Shown: in pieces, positions 16,806-23,743 of the stretch
Layout of the letters: each line of letters opens with the position of its first letter
How positions within the stretch are numbered: the first letter of the stretch is position 1
DNA from: Anaerolineae bacterium
GTDB lineage: Bacteria; Chloroflexota; Anaerolineae; JAAYZQ01
Assembly: GCA_016929795.1 (NCBI GenBank)
Contig: JAFGIA010000134.1
Location: 1 to 26,735, forward strand
Direction of reading: 5' to 3'
DNA: 26,735 nt
The notes under the pieces: model-generated
Databases searched by the model: none
Seen by the model: the letters and a program-made list of their open reading frames with translations, nothing else
Told to the model about the DNA's origin: nothing
Made by a program: the position numbers and the translations under genes

Positions 16806-17582
16806 TTACACATTGGAAATCTCGGCGATGCGCTGCAGGCGGCCGAGCAGGTTGAGGCGCTCCTCACCGATCTCGGAAAGGGTGGCGGCGACGCGTGCCA
16901 GCAAGCCAGCGATCTGCCCCTGCCGGCCCTCGTCGAGGATGGGCACGCGCGCCAGCGTGCCTTGCAGCTTGTTCTCGTCCACTCCGGTGGCGGCGGATAG
17001 CGCCGCGATCCGCCCGGGCCACGCCTCGCCGCCGGGCGGCGCGCTGAGGAATTGGCCGGCGTGCACGGCGCCCACGAGCTGGCCCGCGACGCGGACCGGC
17101 ACGGTGAGGATGTTCAGCCCGGTGTGGCAGGCCGAGAGGGCAGGCGTGTCGCCGCATCCCGCGATGGCACGTCGCCACGAGGCGGCGCACCGCTCGCGCC
17201 CGGCTTCCGTGGCGAGGATCAGGTCGCAAAAGGCGCACGAGTGGGCTACCGGCGTGAGGGGGGGGCCATCCGCGGCCGTCGTGACGGTGCCCACCTGGAG
17301 CGCCTCGGCAAAGATGCCCTGGATGGCGCGCACGCACGTGATGGGCAGCGCGCCGGGCGAGGGGGGCGCCTCGTCATCCACGCACGGCGCTTCGGGCACG
17401 CCCAGGTCGCCGCGCTGCGCGAGCAGCCAGCGCTCGATCACCTGCCGCGAAAAGCGCCACTGCCCCCCGACCTTGAAACCCTGCAGCCGCCCATCATTCA
17501 ACATGCGGTAGATGGTGATGCGATCCACCTGGAGCAGGCTCTGCAACTGCTTTGTCGTCAACAAGCTGTCTGTCTCAACCAT
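16806..17582 (-). CDS. helix-turn-helix / PocR-domain transcriptional regulator
   Basis: A 258-residue regulator. An N-terminal excisionase/MerR-like helix-turn-helix (about 8-54: LLTTKQLQSLLQVDRITIYRML, then GFKVGGQWRFSRQVIERWL) is followed by a PocR-type sensory domain (about 75-258). The domain shows the typical Cys/His pattern: CAFCDL, GRERCAASW and ACHTGL, then the GQF turn. PocR is known from the propanediol/cobalamin regulator and is thought to bind small organic molecules. I chose ATG at 17582 because a TTGACA-17-TACATT promoter ends 7 nt upstream, which implies a leaderless message; an upstream in-frame extension has no support. It is first in a minus-strand pair with the dehydrogenase and divergent from the STAS/CoA-transferase genes, so it likely controls both sides. 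Confidence 0.85.
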   Translation of the reverse strand: MVETDSLLTTKQLQSLLQVDRITIYRMLNDGRLQGFKVGGQWRFSRQVIERWLLAQRGDLGVPEAPCVDDEAPPSPGALPITCVRAIQGIFAEALQVGTVTTAADGPPLTPVAHSCAFCDLILATEAGRERCAASWRRAIAGCGDTPALSACHTGLNILTVPVRVAGQLVGAVHAGQFLSAPPGGEAWPGRIAALSAATGVDENKLQGTLARVPILDEGRQGQIAGLLARVAATLSEIGEERLNLLGRLQRIAEISNV

Positions 17583-17589
17583 GACATCC

Positions 17590-17618
17590 AATGTACCAAA
17601 CAATGGCGCACGTGTCAA
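17590..17618 (-). promoter_or_regulatory. promoter of the PocR regulator, probably leaderless
   Basis: On the minus strand TTGACA (17613-17618) and TACATT (17590-17595) are separated by 17 bp. Only 7 nt separate the -10 from the ATG at 17582, so the transcript would begin at or very near the start codon. Confidence 0.5.
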
Positions 17619-17621
17619 GTT

Positions 17622-17660
17622 GATAGGACGATATGGTATCGAGATATATCCTGATATAGA
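17622..17660. promoter_or_regulatory. A+T-rich cluster with three GATAT repeats, candidate operator
   Basis: Within an otherwise GC-rich region, GATAT occurs at 17630-17634, 17643-17647 and 17653-17657, together with TATC-GA-GATA (17637-17646) as a partial dyad. It lies just upstream of the regulator's -35 box and between the divergent genes, where a regulator would bind. The dyad is imperfect. In the rest of the 17583-17848 intergenic stretch I see only the two promoters and the STAS ribosome site. Confidence 0.3.
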
Positions 17661-17763
17661 AAGTAACAAACGCGTCCTGGGCGACCTGGATGCCGGGGAG
17701 TGCGACCAGGCCGGCGCCCGGGCGCACTATGACCGGGCAGCAGTAGTCGGCGCTGGCCGAGAC

Positions 17764-17793
17764 TTGACAAAGGAGCCTGCCGCGTGTTATGAT
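17764..17793 (+). promoter_or_regulatory. promoter for the STAS / CoA-transferase genes
   Basis: TTGACA (17764-17769) and TATGAT (17788-17793) are separated by 18 bp. The -35 is perfect and the -10 differs at one position. It lies about 55 bp before the GTG at 17849, with an AAGGAGG ribosome site at 17834-17840. Confidence 0.6.
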
Positions 17794-17848
17794 CCTCCCC
17801 AGGCGCACCACCGCGTGGGGCCAGCCATGACACAAGGAGGAGAGAACC

Positions 17849-18250
17849 GTGAATATCGTCAGAATCATCCACGAAAAGCCGGTGCCGGTGACCATCTTTC
17901 AGATCGAAGGCGCGATCGATATCCAATCAGCAGACGAGCTGCTGGGGCAGGCCAGGGCCGCCTTTGACGGCGGCGCGCGCAACCTGGTGCTCGACCTGGA
18001 ACAGGTCACCTTTCTCAGCAGTTCGGGGCTGCGGGCCATCCACCAGATCTTTACGCTGCTGCGCGACGCCACCGCGGCCGACGCGGACCCGGCCGTGTTC
18101 CAGGGCATCAGCGCCGGCACCTACAAGTCGCCACACCTGAAGCTGGTCAAGCCCTCGTCGGGCGTCCTGAATGTGCTCAAGATGTCGGGCTTTGACATGT
18201 TCCTGGAGATCTACCCCGACCAGGCCACAGCGCTGGCTTCGTTCCAGTAA
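17849..18250 (+). CDS. STAS-domain protein (anti-sigma-factor antagonist type)
   Basis: A 133-residue single-domain protein. The GTG start follows AAGGAGG. FQIEGAIDIQSADELLGQ and LVLDLEQVTFLSSSGLRAI match the STAS core, including the serine cluster that holds the phosphorylation site in SpoIIAA-like proteins. A segment of about 20 residues (DADPAVFQGISAGTYKSPHL) appears inserted before the last strand and helix (LKLVKPSSGVLNVLKMSGFD). No anti-sigma kinase or sigma factor is nearby. It heads the plus-strand cluster, 19 bp before the CoA-transferase, so it may link pathway expression to a partner-switching signal; that is inference. Confidence 0.88.
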   Translation: MNIVRIIHEKPVPVTIFQIEGAIDIQSADELLGQARAAFDGGARNLVLDLEQVTFLSSSGLRAIHQIFTLLRDATAADADPAVFQGISAGTYKSPHLKLVKPSSGVLNVLKMSGFDMFLEIYPDQATALASFQ

Positions 18251-18269
18251 AGAGCCAAGAGGTGAGACG

Positions 18270-19478
18270 ATGCAGCCACTGGAAGGGTTGCGGGTATTGG
18301 ATCTGACGCGGGCGCTGGCAGGGCCGTTCTGCACGATGATGCTGGGCGATCTGGGGGCGGACGTGATCAAGGTGGAGCGGCCCATCTCGGGTGACGAGAG
18401 CCGGGGATGGGGGCCGCCTTTCGTGGGCGAGGCCTACGGCCCCTATCTGGGCGAGTCGGCCTATTTCATCGCCGCCAACCGCAACAAGCGGAGCATCACC
18501 ATCGACCTCAAAGCGCTGGAAGGGGTCGAGATCGTGCGCAGGCTGGCGGCGCAGTCCGACGTGCTGGTGGAGAACTTTCGCACCGGCGTGCTGGACGAGA
18601 TGGGCCTCGGCTACGACGACCTGCATGCGATCCATCCTCGCCTGGTCTACTGCTCGATCAGCGGCTACGGCCGCACCGGGCCGTACGCCGACCGCCCCGG
18701 CTACGATTTTGTCATCCAGGCCGAGGGGGGGATGATGGGCATCACCGGGCCGGAGGAGGGCCCGCCCTACCGGGTGGGCATTCCCATCGTAGACATCACG
18801 GCCGGGATGTTCTCGGCGACCGCCATCCTGGCCGCGCTGCGCGCCCGCGAGGTGACGGGCGAGGGCCAGCTCGTCGACCTGTCGCTGCTCGATACCCAGG
18901 CGGCGCTGCTGACCAACGTAGCGTCGAATTATCTCGTGGGCGGCGCGCCGCCCCGCCGGCTGGGCAATGCCCACCCCAACATTACCCCCTACGAGGCGTT
19001 CCGCGCGCGCGACCGGTGGTTCGCCCTGGCCGCGGCCAACCAGCGGCAGTGGGCGATCCTGTGCCGGGCGGTGGGGCAGCCGGCGCTGAAGGACGACCCG
19101 CGTTTCGTCGACAACAATGCGCGGGTAGCCCACCGTGCTGCGCTGCGGGCCATCCTTGAAGAGGCATTCCTGGCCCGCGACGCGGCCGAATGGCTGGAGG
19201 TGTTTGAGGCGGCAGGGCTGCCGTGTGGGCCGATCAACACTGTGCCCGAGGTGTTTGCCCATCCCCAGGCCGGGGCGCGCGGCCTGGTCGAGGAAGCCGA
19301 GCACCCCACGGCGGGCACGCTGCGCTTTCCCGGCTTTCCCTACAAGCTGTCGGCTACCCCCGCCGCGGTGCGCCGGCCGCCGCCCTGCCTGGGCGAGCAC
19401 ACAGAGGACGTGCTGATGGATCTGCTCGATTTTCCGCGCGAGGAGGTTGCGACACTGCACGAGCGCGGCGTCGTCTAG
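18270..19478 (+). CDS. CaiB/BaiF family CoA-transferase (class III)
   Basis: A 402-residue enzyme of typical family length that moves CoA between carboxylic acids. ATG at 18270 follows AGAGGTGAG. Family features: N-terminal PLEGLRVLDLTRALAGPFCTM, DLGADVIKVE, NRNKRSITIDL, LVENFRTGVLDEMGLGYDDL, and PYADRPGYDFVIQAEGGMMGITG, in which Asp146 is the likely residue that forms the acyl-enzyme anhydride. C-terminal PCGPINTV and LGEHTEDVL are also typical. The donor and acceptor acids are not readable. It sits between the STAS gene and the strong promoter of the FdrA operon, and with the downstream acyl-CoA ligase indicates that the pathway works on CoA thioesters. Confidence 0.92.
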   Translation: MQPLEGLRVLDLTRALAGPFCTMMLGDLGADVIKVERPISGDESRGWGPPFVGEAYGPYLGESAYFIAANRNKRSITIDLKALEGVEIVRRLAAQSDVLVENFRTGVLDEMGLGYDDLHAIHPRLVYCSISGYGRTGPYADRPGYDFVIQAEGGMMGITGPEEGPPYRVGIPIVDITAGMFSATAILAALRAREVTGEGQLVDLSLLDTQAALLTNVASNYLVGGAPPRRLGNAHPNITPYEAFRARDRWFALAAANQRQWAILCRAVGQPALKDDPRFVDNNARVAHRAALRAILEEAFLARDAAEWLEVFEAAGLPCGPINTVPEVFAHPQAGARGLVEEAEHPTAGTLRFPGFPYKLSATPAAVRRPPPCLGEHTEDVLMDLLDFPREEVATLHERGVV

Positions 19479-19525
19479 ATCTACCAACGCCCCGTGCCCC
19501 GTGCACCCGGATGCTCTGTTTCGAG

Positions 19526-19554
19526 TTGACACCCCCTTATGGTTGTGGTATACT
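19526..19554 (+). promoter_or_regulatory. strong sigma70-type promoter for the FdrA operon
   Basis: TTGACA (19526-19531) and TATACT (19549-19554) are separated by 17 bp, with a perfect -35 and a five-of-six -10. It is the best promoter in the window. It lies about 225 bp upstream of the FdrA start. Confidence 0.7.
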
Positions 19555-19777
19555 GAGCCGGTGTGCGCGGGGGGAGGCCCGCCCGCGCTTCTCGCACCTG
19601 AAACAAAGCAGTCGCACAGATGGGTAGTACTGCGATGGCCGTAACCAGGCAGACAGATGCCTGCGCTTGGGCAGACGTTGATGGATCGGTTATTGAGCGA
19701 GCGATAAACGACAGGCAGATCGGTCAATAGCTCGATGGGCAGCGTGCCCGCCATGGCGCGGAGGGGGAAGGGGAACG
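19555..19777 (+). promoter_or_regulatory. long untranslated leader, possible cis-regulatory RNA
   Basis: About 215 nt separate the expected transcription start from the FdrA ATG. No credible small gene is present. A perfect stem-loop CAGGCA/TGCCTG at 19646-19663, a second short pairing (GCAGT near 19610 with ACTGC near 19629), and a repeated GATCGGT (near 19685 and 19720) suggest structure. The ribosome site GGAGGGGGAAGGGG lies at 19760-19773. I do not recognise a known riboswitch consensus. It may be a leader controlling the operon or simply untranslated sequence. Confidence 0.3.
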
Positions 19778-21559
19778 ATGCCAGTTACGCGTGCAAACGT
19801 GCGTTCCGGGGCGTACTATGACTCGGTAGTGCTGATGCAGTTGCAGCGGTCGCTGGGCGCGCTGCCCGGTGTGGTCGACGCTGGCGTGGTGATGGGCACG
19901 GAGGCCAACAAGGAGATCCTGGCCCAGAGCGACCTGCTGGCGCCAGAGGCGAAAGCGGCCGGCGCCGACGACCTGGTGATCGTGGTCAAGGCGGACGACA
20001 AAGCGGCGGCGGAGGCGGCGCTGGAACAGGTGGACGCGCTGTTGAGCCGGCGGCGCAGCAGCGTCGAGCAGGATTACCTGCCCAAGAGCCTCGACTCGGC
20101 CGCGGGGATGCTGCCTGAGGCACAATGGGTGCTCGTGTCGGTGCCAGGGCGCTACGCCGCAGGGGTGGCACGCCAGGCGCTCGGCCTGGGCAAGCACGTG
20201 TTCCTCTACAGCGACAATGTGTCGGTCGAGGACGAGGTGTCGCTCAAGCGGGCGGCTGTGCAAAAAGGGTTGCTGGTGATGGGGCCGGACTGTGGCACGG
20301 CGATCGTCAACGGCACCGGGCTGGGTTTTGCCAACAAGGTGCGGCGCGGGCCGATCGGGATGGTCGCCGCGTCGGGCACGGGCTTGCAGCAGGTGAGCAG
20401 CCGCATCCACCAACTCGGCAGCGGGGTGACCCATGCGCTGGGCACCGGCGGGCGCGACCTGTCGGAGGCAGTGGGCGCGGCCACCGCCTACCAGGGGCTC
20501 GACCTGCTCAGTCGCGATCCCGAGACCAGGGTCATTGTTCTCGTATCCAAGCCCCCCGCCCCGGCCGTCGCGGGCCGGCTGCTGGCCGCGGCGCGTGCCG
20601 CAGGCAAGCCGGTGGTAGTCGATCTGATCGGCTACCAGCCTGCCGTGCGGCAGGTGGACAACCTCCACTTTGTCGACACCTTTGACCAGGCCGCGGAACT
20701 GGCCGTGCACCTGGCGGGTGAGCGCGAGGTGATGCCCTACCCGGTGCCGCAGGCCGAAAGAGGACGGCCGGCGGTGGGCAGCGTGCCCCCCTTTGCCGCA
20801 GGCCAGCGCTACCTGCGCGGGCTCTTTTCGGGCGGCACGCTGGCCTACGAGGCGCTGCTCATCCTGCGCGACTACTTTCCAGCAGTCTATTCCAACGTGC
20901 CGCTGCGTCCCGATCATCGGCTGGAGAACCCGATGCTCAGCCGCGAGCACACCATCGTGGACCTGGGTGAAGACGTGTTCACGGTGGGGCGACTGCACCC
21001 GATGATGGACAACGACCTCCGCATCCGGCGCCTCAAGCAAGAGGCAGAGGATCCGGAGGTCGCTTTGATTTTGCTCGACGTCGTGCTCGGCTATGGCGCG
21101 CACCCCGATCCCGCGTCAGGTCTGGCGCCGGCGATTGCGGAAGCACGGGCAGCGGCACAAGAGGCGGGCCGTCCCCTGGCGGTGATGGCCGTGGTGGTGG
21201 GTACCGACGAGGACCCGCAGGATATGGCGGCGCAGGTGACACGCCTGGAGGAGGCCGGCGTCGAGGTGTTTACCAGCAACGAGGAGGCGGTGCGCGCCAC
21301 GGCCCGGCTGGTGGGCGGGCGCCAGGCGGCAGCCGCCCGGGGGGGCGGAGAACCGCTGCCCGACGTCGAGCCGCCGCCCAAGGGGACAGAGGTGGCACTC
21401 GACGTGCTGCGCCAGCCGCTGGCAGCGATCAACGCCGGCCTGGGGTCCTTTGCCGAAAGCTTGAAGGCGCAGGGAGCGCGCGTGGTCCACGTCGACTGGA
21501 AGCCACCGGCCGGCGGCAACGAGCGGCTGGCGGCACTTCTGGAGAGGATGAAACGATGA
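19778..21559 (+). CDS. fdrA: FdrA-family protein (acyl-CoA-synthetase-like, carbamoyl-transfer associated)
   Basis: A 593-residue FdrA homologue, slightly longer than enterobacterial FdrA. The N-terminal region (1-110) has a regulatory-type fold; about 115-180 resembles the CoA-binding domain of succinyl-CoA ligase (VLVSVPG, LVMGPDCGTAIVNG); about 190-325 is the ligase-like domain (MVAASGTGLQQV, TGGRDLSEAVG, VSKPP). Family blocks YLRGLFSGGTLAYEAL, DLGEDVFTVGRLHPMMD and GYGAHPDP follow. After a Gly-rich linker, residues about 545-593 (INAGLGSFAESL, VVHVDWKPPAGGNERL) match what is a separate small 'fdrA domain' protein in some bacteria. In E. coli, FdrA works with YlbE and YlbF in oxamate/carbamoyl transfer during allantoin use. 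The YlbE-like partner is two genes downstream. It overlaps the amidase gene by 4 bp (ATGA). Confidence 0.9.
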   Translation: MPVTRANVRSGAYYDSVVLMQLQRSLGALPGVVDAGVVMGTEANKEILAQSDLLAPEAKAAGADDLVIVVKADDKAAAEAALEQVDALLSRRRSSVEQDYLPKSLDSAAGMLPEAQWVLVSVPGRYAAGVARQALGLGKHVFLYSDNVSVEDEVSLKRAAVQKGLLVMGPDCGTAIVNGTGLGFANKVRRGPIGMVAASGTGLQQVSSRIHQLGSGVTHALGTGGRDLSEAVGAATAYQGLDLLSRDPETRVIVLVSKPPAPAVAGRLLAAARAAGKPVVVDLIGYQPAVRQVDNLHFVDTFDQAAELAVHLAGEREVMPYPVPQAERGRPAVGSVPPFAAGQRYLRGLFSGGTLAYEALLILRDYFPAVYSNVPLRPDHRLENPMLSREHTIVDLGEDVFTVGRLHPMMDNDLRIRRLKQEAEDPEVALILLDVVLGYGAHPDPASGLAPAIAEARAAAQEAGRPLAVMAVVVGTDEDPQDMAAQVTRLEEAGVEVFTSNEEAVRATARLVGGRQAAAARGGGEPLPDVEPPPKGTEVALDVLRQPLAAINAGLGSFAESLKAQGARVVHVDWKPPAGGNERLAALLERMKR

Positions 21560-22437
21560 AAGAGTTTGTGGCCGCGTGCGTGCAGATGGCCGTCACCCCC
21601 AACGACGTGCCGGGCAACGTGGAAAAGGGCGTCGCCTGGCTGGAGCGCGCGGTGAGGGAGTACGAGGCAGAGCTGGTGGTCTTTCCGGAAACGGTGACCA
21701 CCACATTTGTGACCGGCCTCGACGCCGATGGCTTGTGGGACCTGGTGGACGAGGCGCCGGGACGGATCACGGCCGAGGTGCAAAAGGCGGCCAGGGCACA
21801 CGGGGTGCACGTCGTGTGGCCCACCTACCGGCGCGGGCCTGAGCGGGGTGTCGTCTACAACTCGTCGATCCTGATCGGTCCCGACGGCGAGATCATTGGC
21901 ATCTATGACAAGACGCACCCCTTCCCGCTGGAGCGCTGCGACACCGGCGGGTGGGTGACGCTTGGAAACCGCGCCGACGTGTTCGAGACGGCGCTGGGCA
22001 CGATCGGCATGATCATCTGCTACGACGGCGACTTTCCGGAGCTGTCACGGCTGCTCGCCGTCAAGGGGGCCGAGGTCATTGCCCGGCCCTCGGCGCTGCT
22101 GCGCAGCTTTGACATCTGGTACATCACCAACTGTGCGCGGGCGTACGACAACCACGTATATGTGGTCGCCACCAACTCGGTCGGACCTGATGCCGGTGGG
22201 AGCTACTATTTCGGACACAGCATGATCGTGACGCCGATCGCGTGGCGGCTGGCGCAGGCGCGTGGCGGCGAGGAGATTATCGCCGCGAAACTGGACCCCG
22301 AGCCGCTCAAGTACGTGACGTGGGGCAGCAAGGCGCTGCAGGTGTTCGACCACCTGCAAGACCGCAACCTGGAGCTGTACGAAGAGATTTTGAAGGAGGC
22401 GCGGTCGCGGTTCGAGCCGGGGCAGCGGCTGCGGTAG
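21556..22437 (+). CDS. nitrilase-superfamily carbon-nitrogen hydrolase (amidase or N-carbamoylase)
   Basis: A 293-residue cytoplasmic hydrolase of typical length. The Glu-Lys-Cys catalytic triad is complete: Glu45 in VVFPETV, Lys119 in IYDKTHPF, Cys155 in IICYDGDFPE. ARPSALLRSFDIWYITNCARAYDNHVYVVATNSVG is also characteristic. The superfamily cleaves amides, nitriles or N-carbamoyl groups. The placement between FdrA and the DUF1116 gene points to an amide or N-carbamoyl substrate rather than a nitrile, but sequence alone does not decide. Its ATG overlaps the FdrA stop, so the two are translationally coupled. Confidence 0.92.
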   Translation: MKEFVAACVQMAVTPNDVPGNVEKGVAWLERAVREYEAELVVFPETVTTTFVTGLDADGLWDLVDEAPGRITAEVQKAARAHGVHVVWPTYRRGPERGVVYNSSILIGPDGEIIGIYDKTHPFPLERCDTGGWVTLGNRADVFETALGTIGMIICYDGDFPELSRLLAVKGAEVIARPSALLRSFDIWYITNCARAYDNHVYVVATNSVGPDAGGSYYFGHSMIVTPIAWRLAQARGGEEIIAAKLDPEPLKYVTWGSKALQVFDHLQDRNLELYEEILKEARSRFEPGQRLR

Positions 22438-22444
22438 GGTGGAT

Positions 22445-22469
22445 ATTGGATACTAGCCAACTATCCAAT
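22445..22469. repeat. inverted repeat between the amidase and DUF1116 genes
   Basis: ATTGGATA (22445-22452) and TATCCAAT (22462-22469) are exact reverse complements around a 9-nt loop. It lies between the stop of the amidase gene and the ribosome site of the next gene and could be a processing hairpin or a weak internal attenuator. Confidence 0.6.
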
Positions 22470-22488
22470 GACGGGAGGAGGTAAGGAC

Positions 22489-23730
22489 GTGGACATTGAC
22501 AAAGCAAACGCACAAGCAGTCGAACGGATGATGGAGGCGCAGCCGGTGTTGATCGGGCTGGGTAAGGCCATCGACGTGGTGCCGGGGATGCGCGAGGATC
22601 TCCTGCTGCACGCGGGGCCGCCGATCACGTGGGAGCGGGCGTCGGGGCCGATGCGCGGGGCGATCACCGGGGCGCTCATTTTTGAGGGCAAGGCGAAGGA
22701 CATGGCCGAGGCTGAGCGGCTGGTGACCTCGGGCCAGATTGCGCTCGACCCGTGCCACCACCACCAGGCCGTCGGGCCGATGGCAGGGCTGATCAGCCCG
22801 TCGATGTCCGTGTATATTCTCGAGAACAAGACGCACGGCAACAAGTCCTACTCGGGCCTGAACGAGGGGTATGGCAAGGTGCTGCGCTACGGCGCGTACA
22901 GCGACGAGGTGCTCGACAAGTTGCGCTGGATGGAAGAGGTCATGGGGCCGGTGCTGGCGCGTGCTCTCGAGGCCAGCGGCGGGATCGACATCCGCGCGCT
23001 GCTGGGCGAGGCGCTGGCCATGGGCGATGAGGGGCACAACCGGAACAAGGCCGGCTCGATCCTCTACACGACGCGCCTGGCGCCCTTTATCGCGCGGACG
23101 GCGCCCGATCCGGGCACCGCCGCCGACGTTCTCAAATTCCTGGGCGACAATGCGCTGAGCGTGCTCAACCCGGTGATGGCTGCCTGCAAGGGCATGGCCG
23201 ACGCGGCCCACGGGGTGGAGGGCAGCACGATGGTGAGCACCATGGCGCGCAACGGCACCGATTTCGGCATCCGCGTCAGTGGCCTGGGCGACCGCTGGTT
23301 CACGGCACCGGTGGCCACGCCGCAGGGCCTCTACTTCCCCGGCTTTACCGCTGCCGACGCCAGCGGCGACATTGGCGACAGCGTCATCACCGAGACGGCG
23401 GGCATCGGCGGCTTTGCCATGGCCAGCGCGCCGGCGATCGTGACGTTCGTCAGCGGCACGCCAAAGGATGCCATCAACGCCACGCTCGAAATGTACGAGA
23501 TCACAGTGGCCGAGCACAAGTACTTTACCATGCCGCCCCTCGACTTTCGCGGCACACCGACGGGCATCGACATCCGCAAGGTGGTCGAAAAGGGCATCAC
23601 GCCGCGCGTGAACACGGGCATTGCGCACAAAGATGCAGGTGTCGGCCAGGTCGGCGCGGGGCTGGTGCGCCCACCCATAAAGATGTTTGAGGATGCGGTG
23701 ATAGCATTCGCCGAAACGTACGGGTTTTAG
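22489..23730 (+). CDS. DUF1116 protein (YlbE-like, FdrA partner)
   Basis: A 413-residue protein. GTG at 22489 follows GGGAGGAGG (22473-22481) at 7-nt spacing; an ATG at 22468 overlaps the ribosome site and an inverted repeat, so I reject it. DUF1116 blocks: LLHAGPPITWERASGPMRGAITGALIFEGKA near the N-terminus, DPCHHHQAVGPMAGLISPSM, NEGYGKVLRYGAYSDEVL, DEGHNRNKAGS and MARNGTDFGIRVSGLGDRWF. YlbE, the E. coli homologue, is encoded next to FdrA and is implicated in oxamate carbamoyl transfer. The third E. coli partner (YlbF, DUF2877) and a carbamate kinase are not seen here; they may lie beyond the window or be absent. Confidence 0.9.
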   Translation: MDIDKANAQAVERMMEAQPVLIGLGKAIDVVPGMREDLLLHAGPPITWERASGPMRGAITGALIFEGKAKDMAEAERLVTSGQIALDPCHHHQAVGPMAGLISPSMSVYILENKTHGNKSYSGLNEGYGKVLRYGAYSDEVLDKLRWMEEVMGPVLARALEASGGIDIRALLGEALAMGDEGHNRNKAGSILYTTRLAPFIARTAPDPGTAADVLKFLGDNALSVLNPVMAACKGMADAAHGVEGSTMVSTMARNGTDFGIRVSGLGDRWFTAPVATPQGLYFPGFTAADASGDIGDSVITETAGIGGFAMASAPAIVTFVSGTPKDAINATLEMYEITVAEHKYFTMPPLDFRGTPTGIDIRKVVEKGITPRVNTGIAHKDAGVGQVGAGLVRPPIKMFEDAVIAFAETYGF

Positions 23731-23743
23731 TGAGATTGGTATT

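Noticed and set aside
18177..19754. 525-codon open frame on the minus strand
   Set aside because: It lies antisense to the clear CaiB-type CoA-transferase gene, has an Arg/His/Gly-rich composition typical of a shadow frame in GC-rich DNA and resembles no family.
19555..19777. Known riboswitch such as guanidine or purine type upstream of fdrA
   Set aside because: None of the conserved core motifs I know for those classes could be found; only generic short stems are visible.
19724..21103. 459-codon open frame on the minus strand
   Set aside because: It is antisense to fdrA, which has convincing family motifs and a good ribosome site.
22468..22488. ATG start for the DUF1116 gene
   Set aside because: This ATG overlaps an inverted repeat and the ribosome-binding site that serves the GTG at 22489, and the extra seven residues are mostly encoded by that site.
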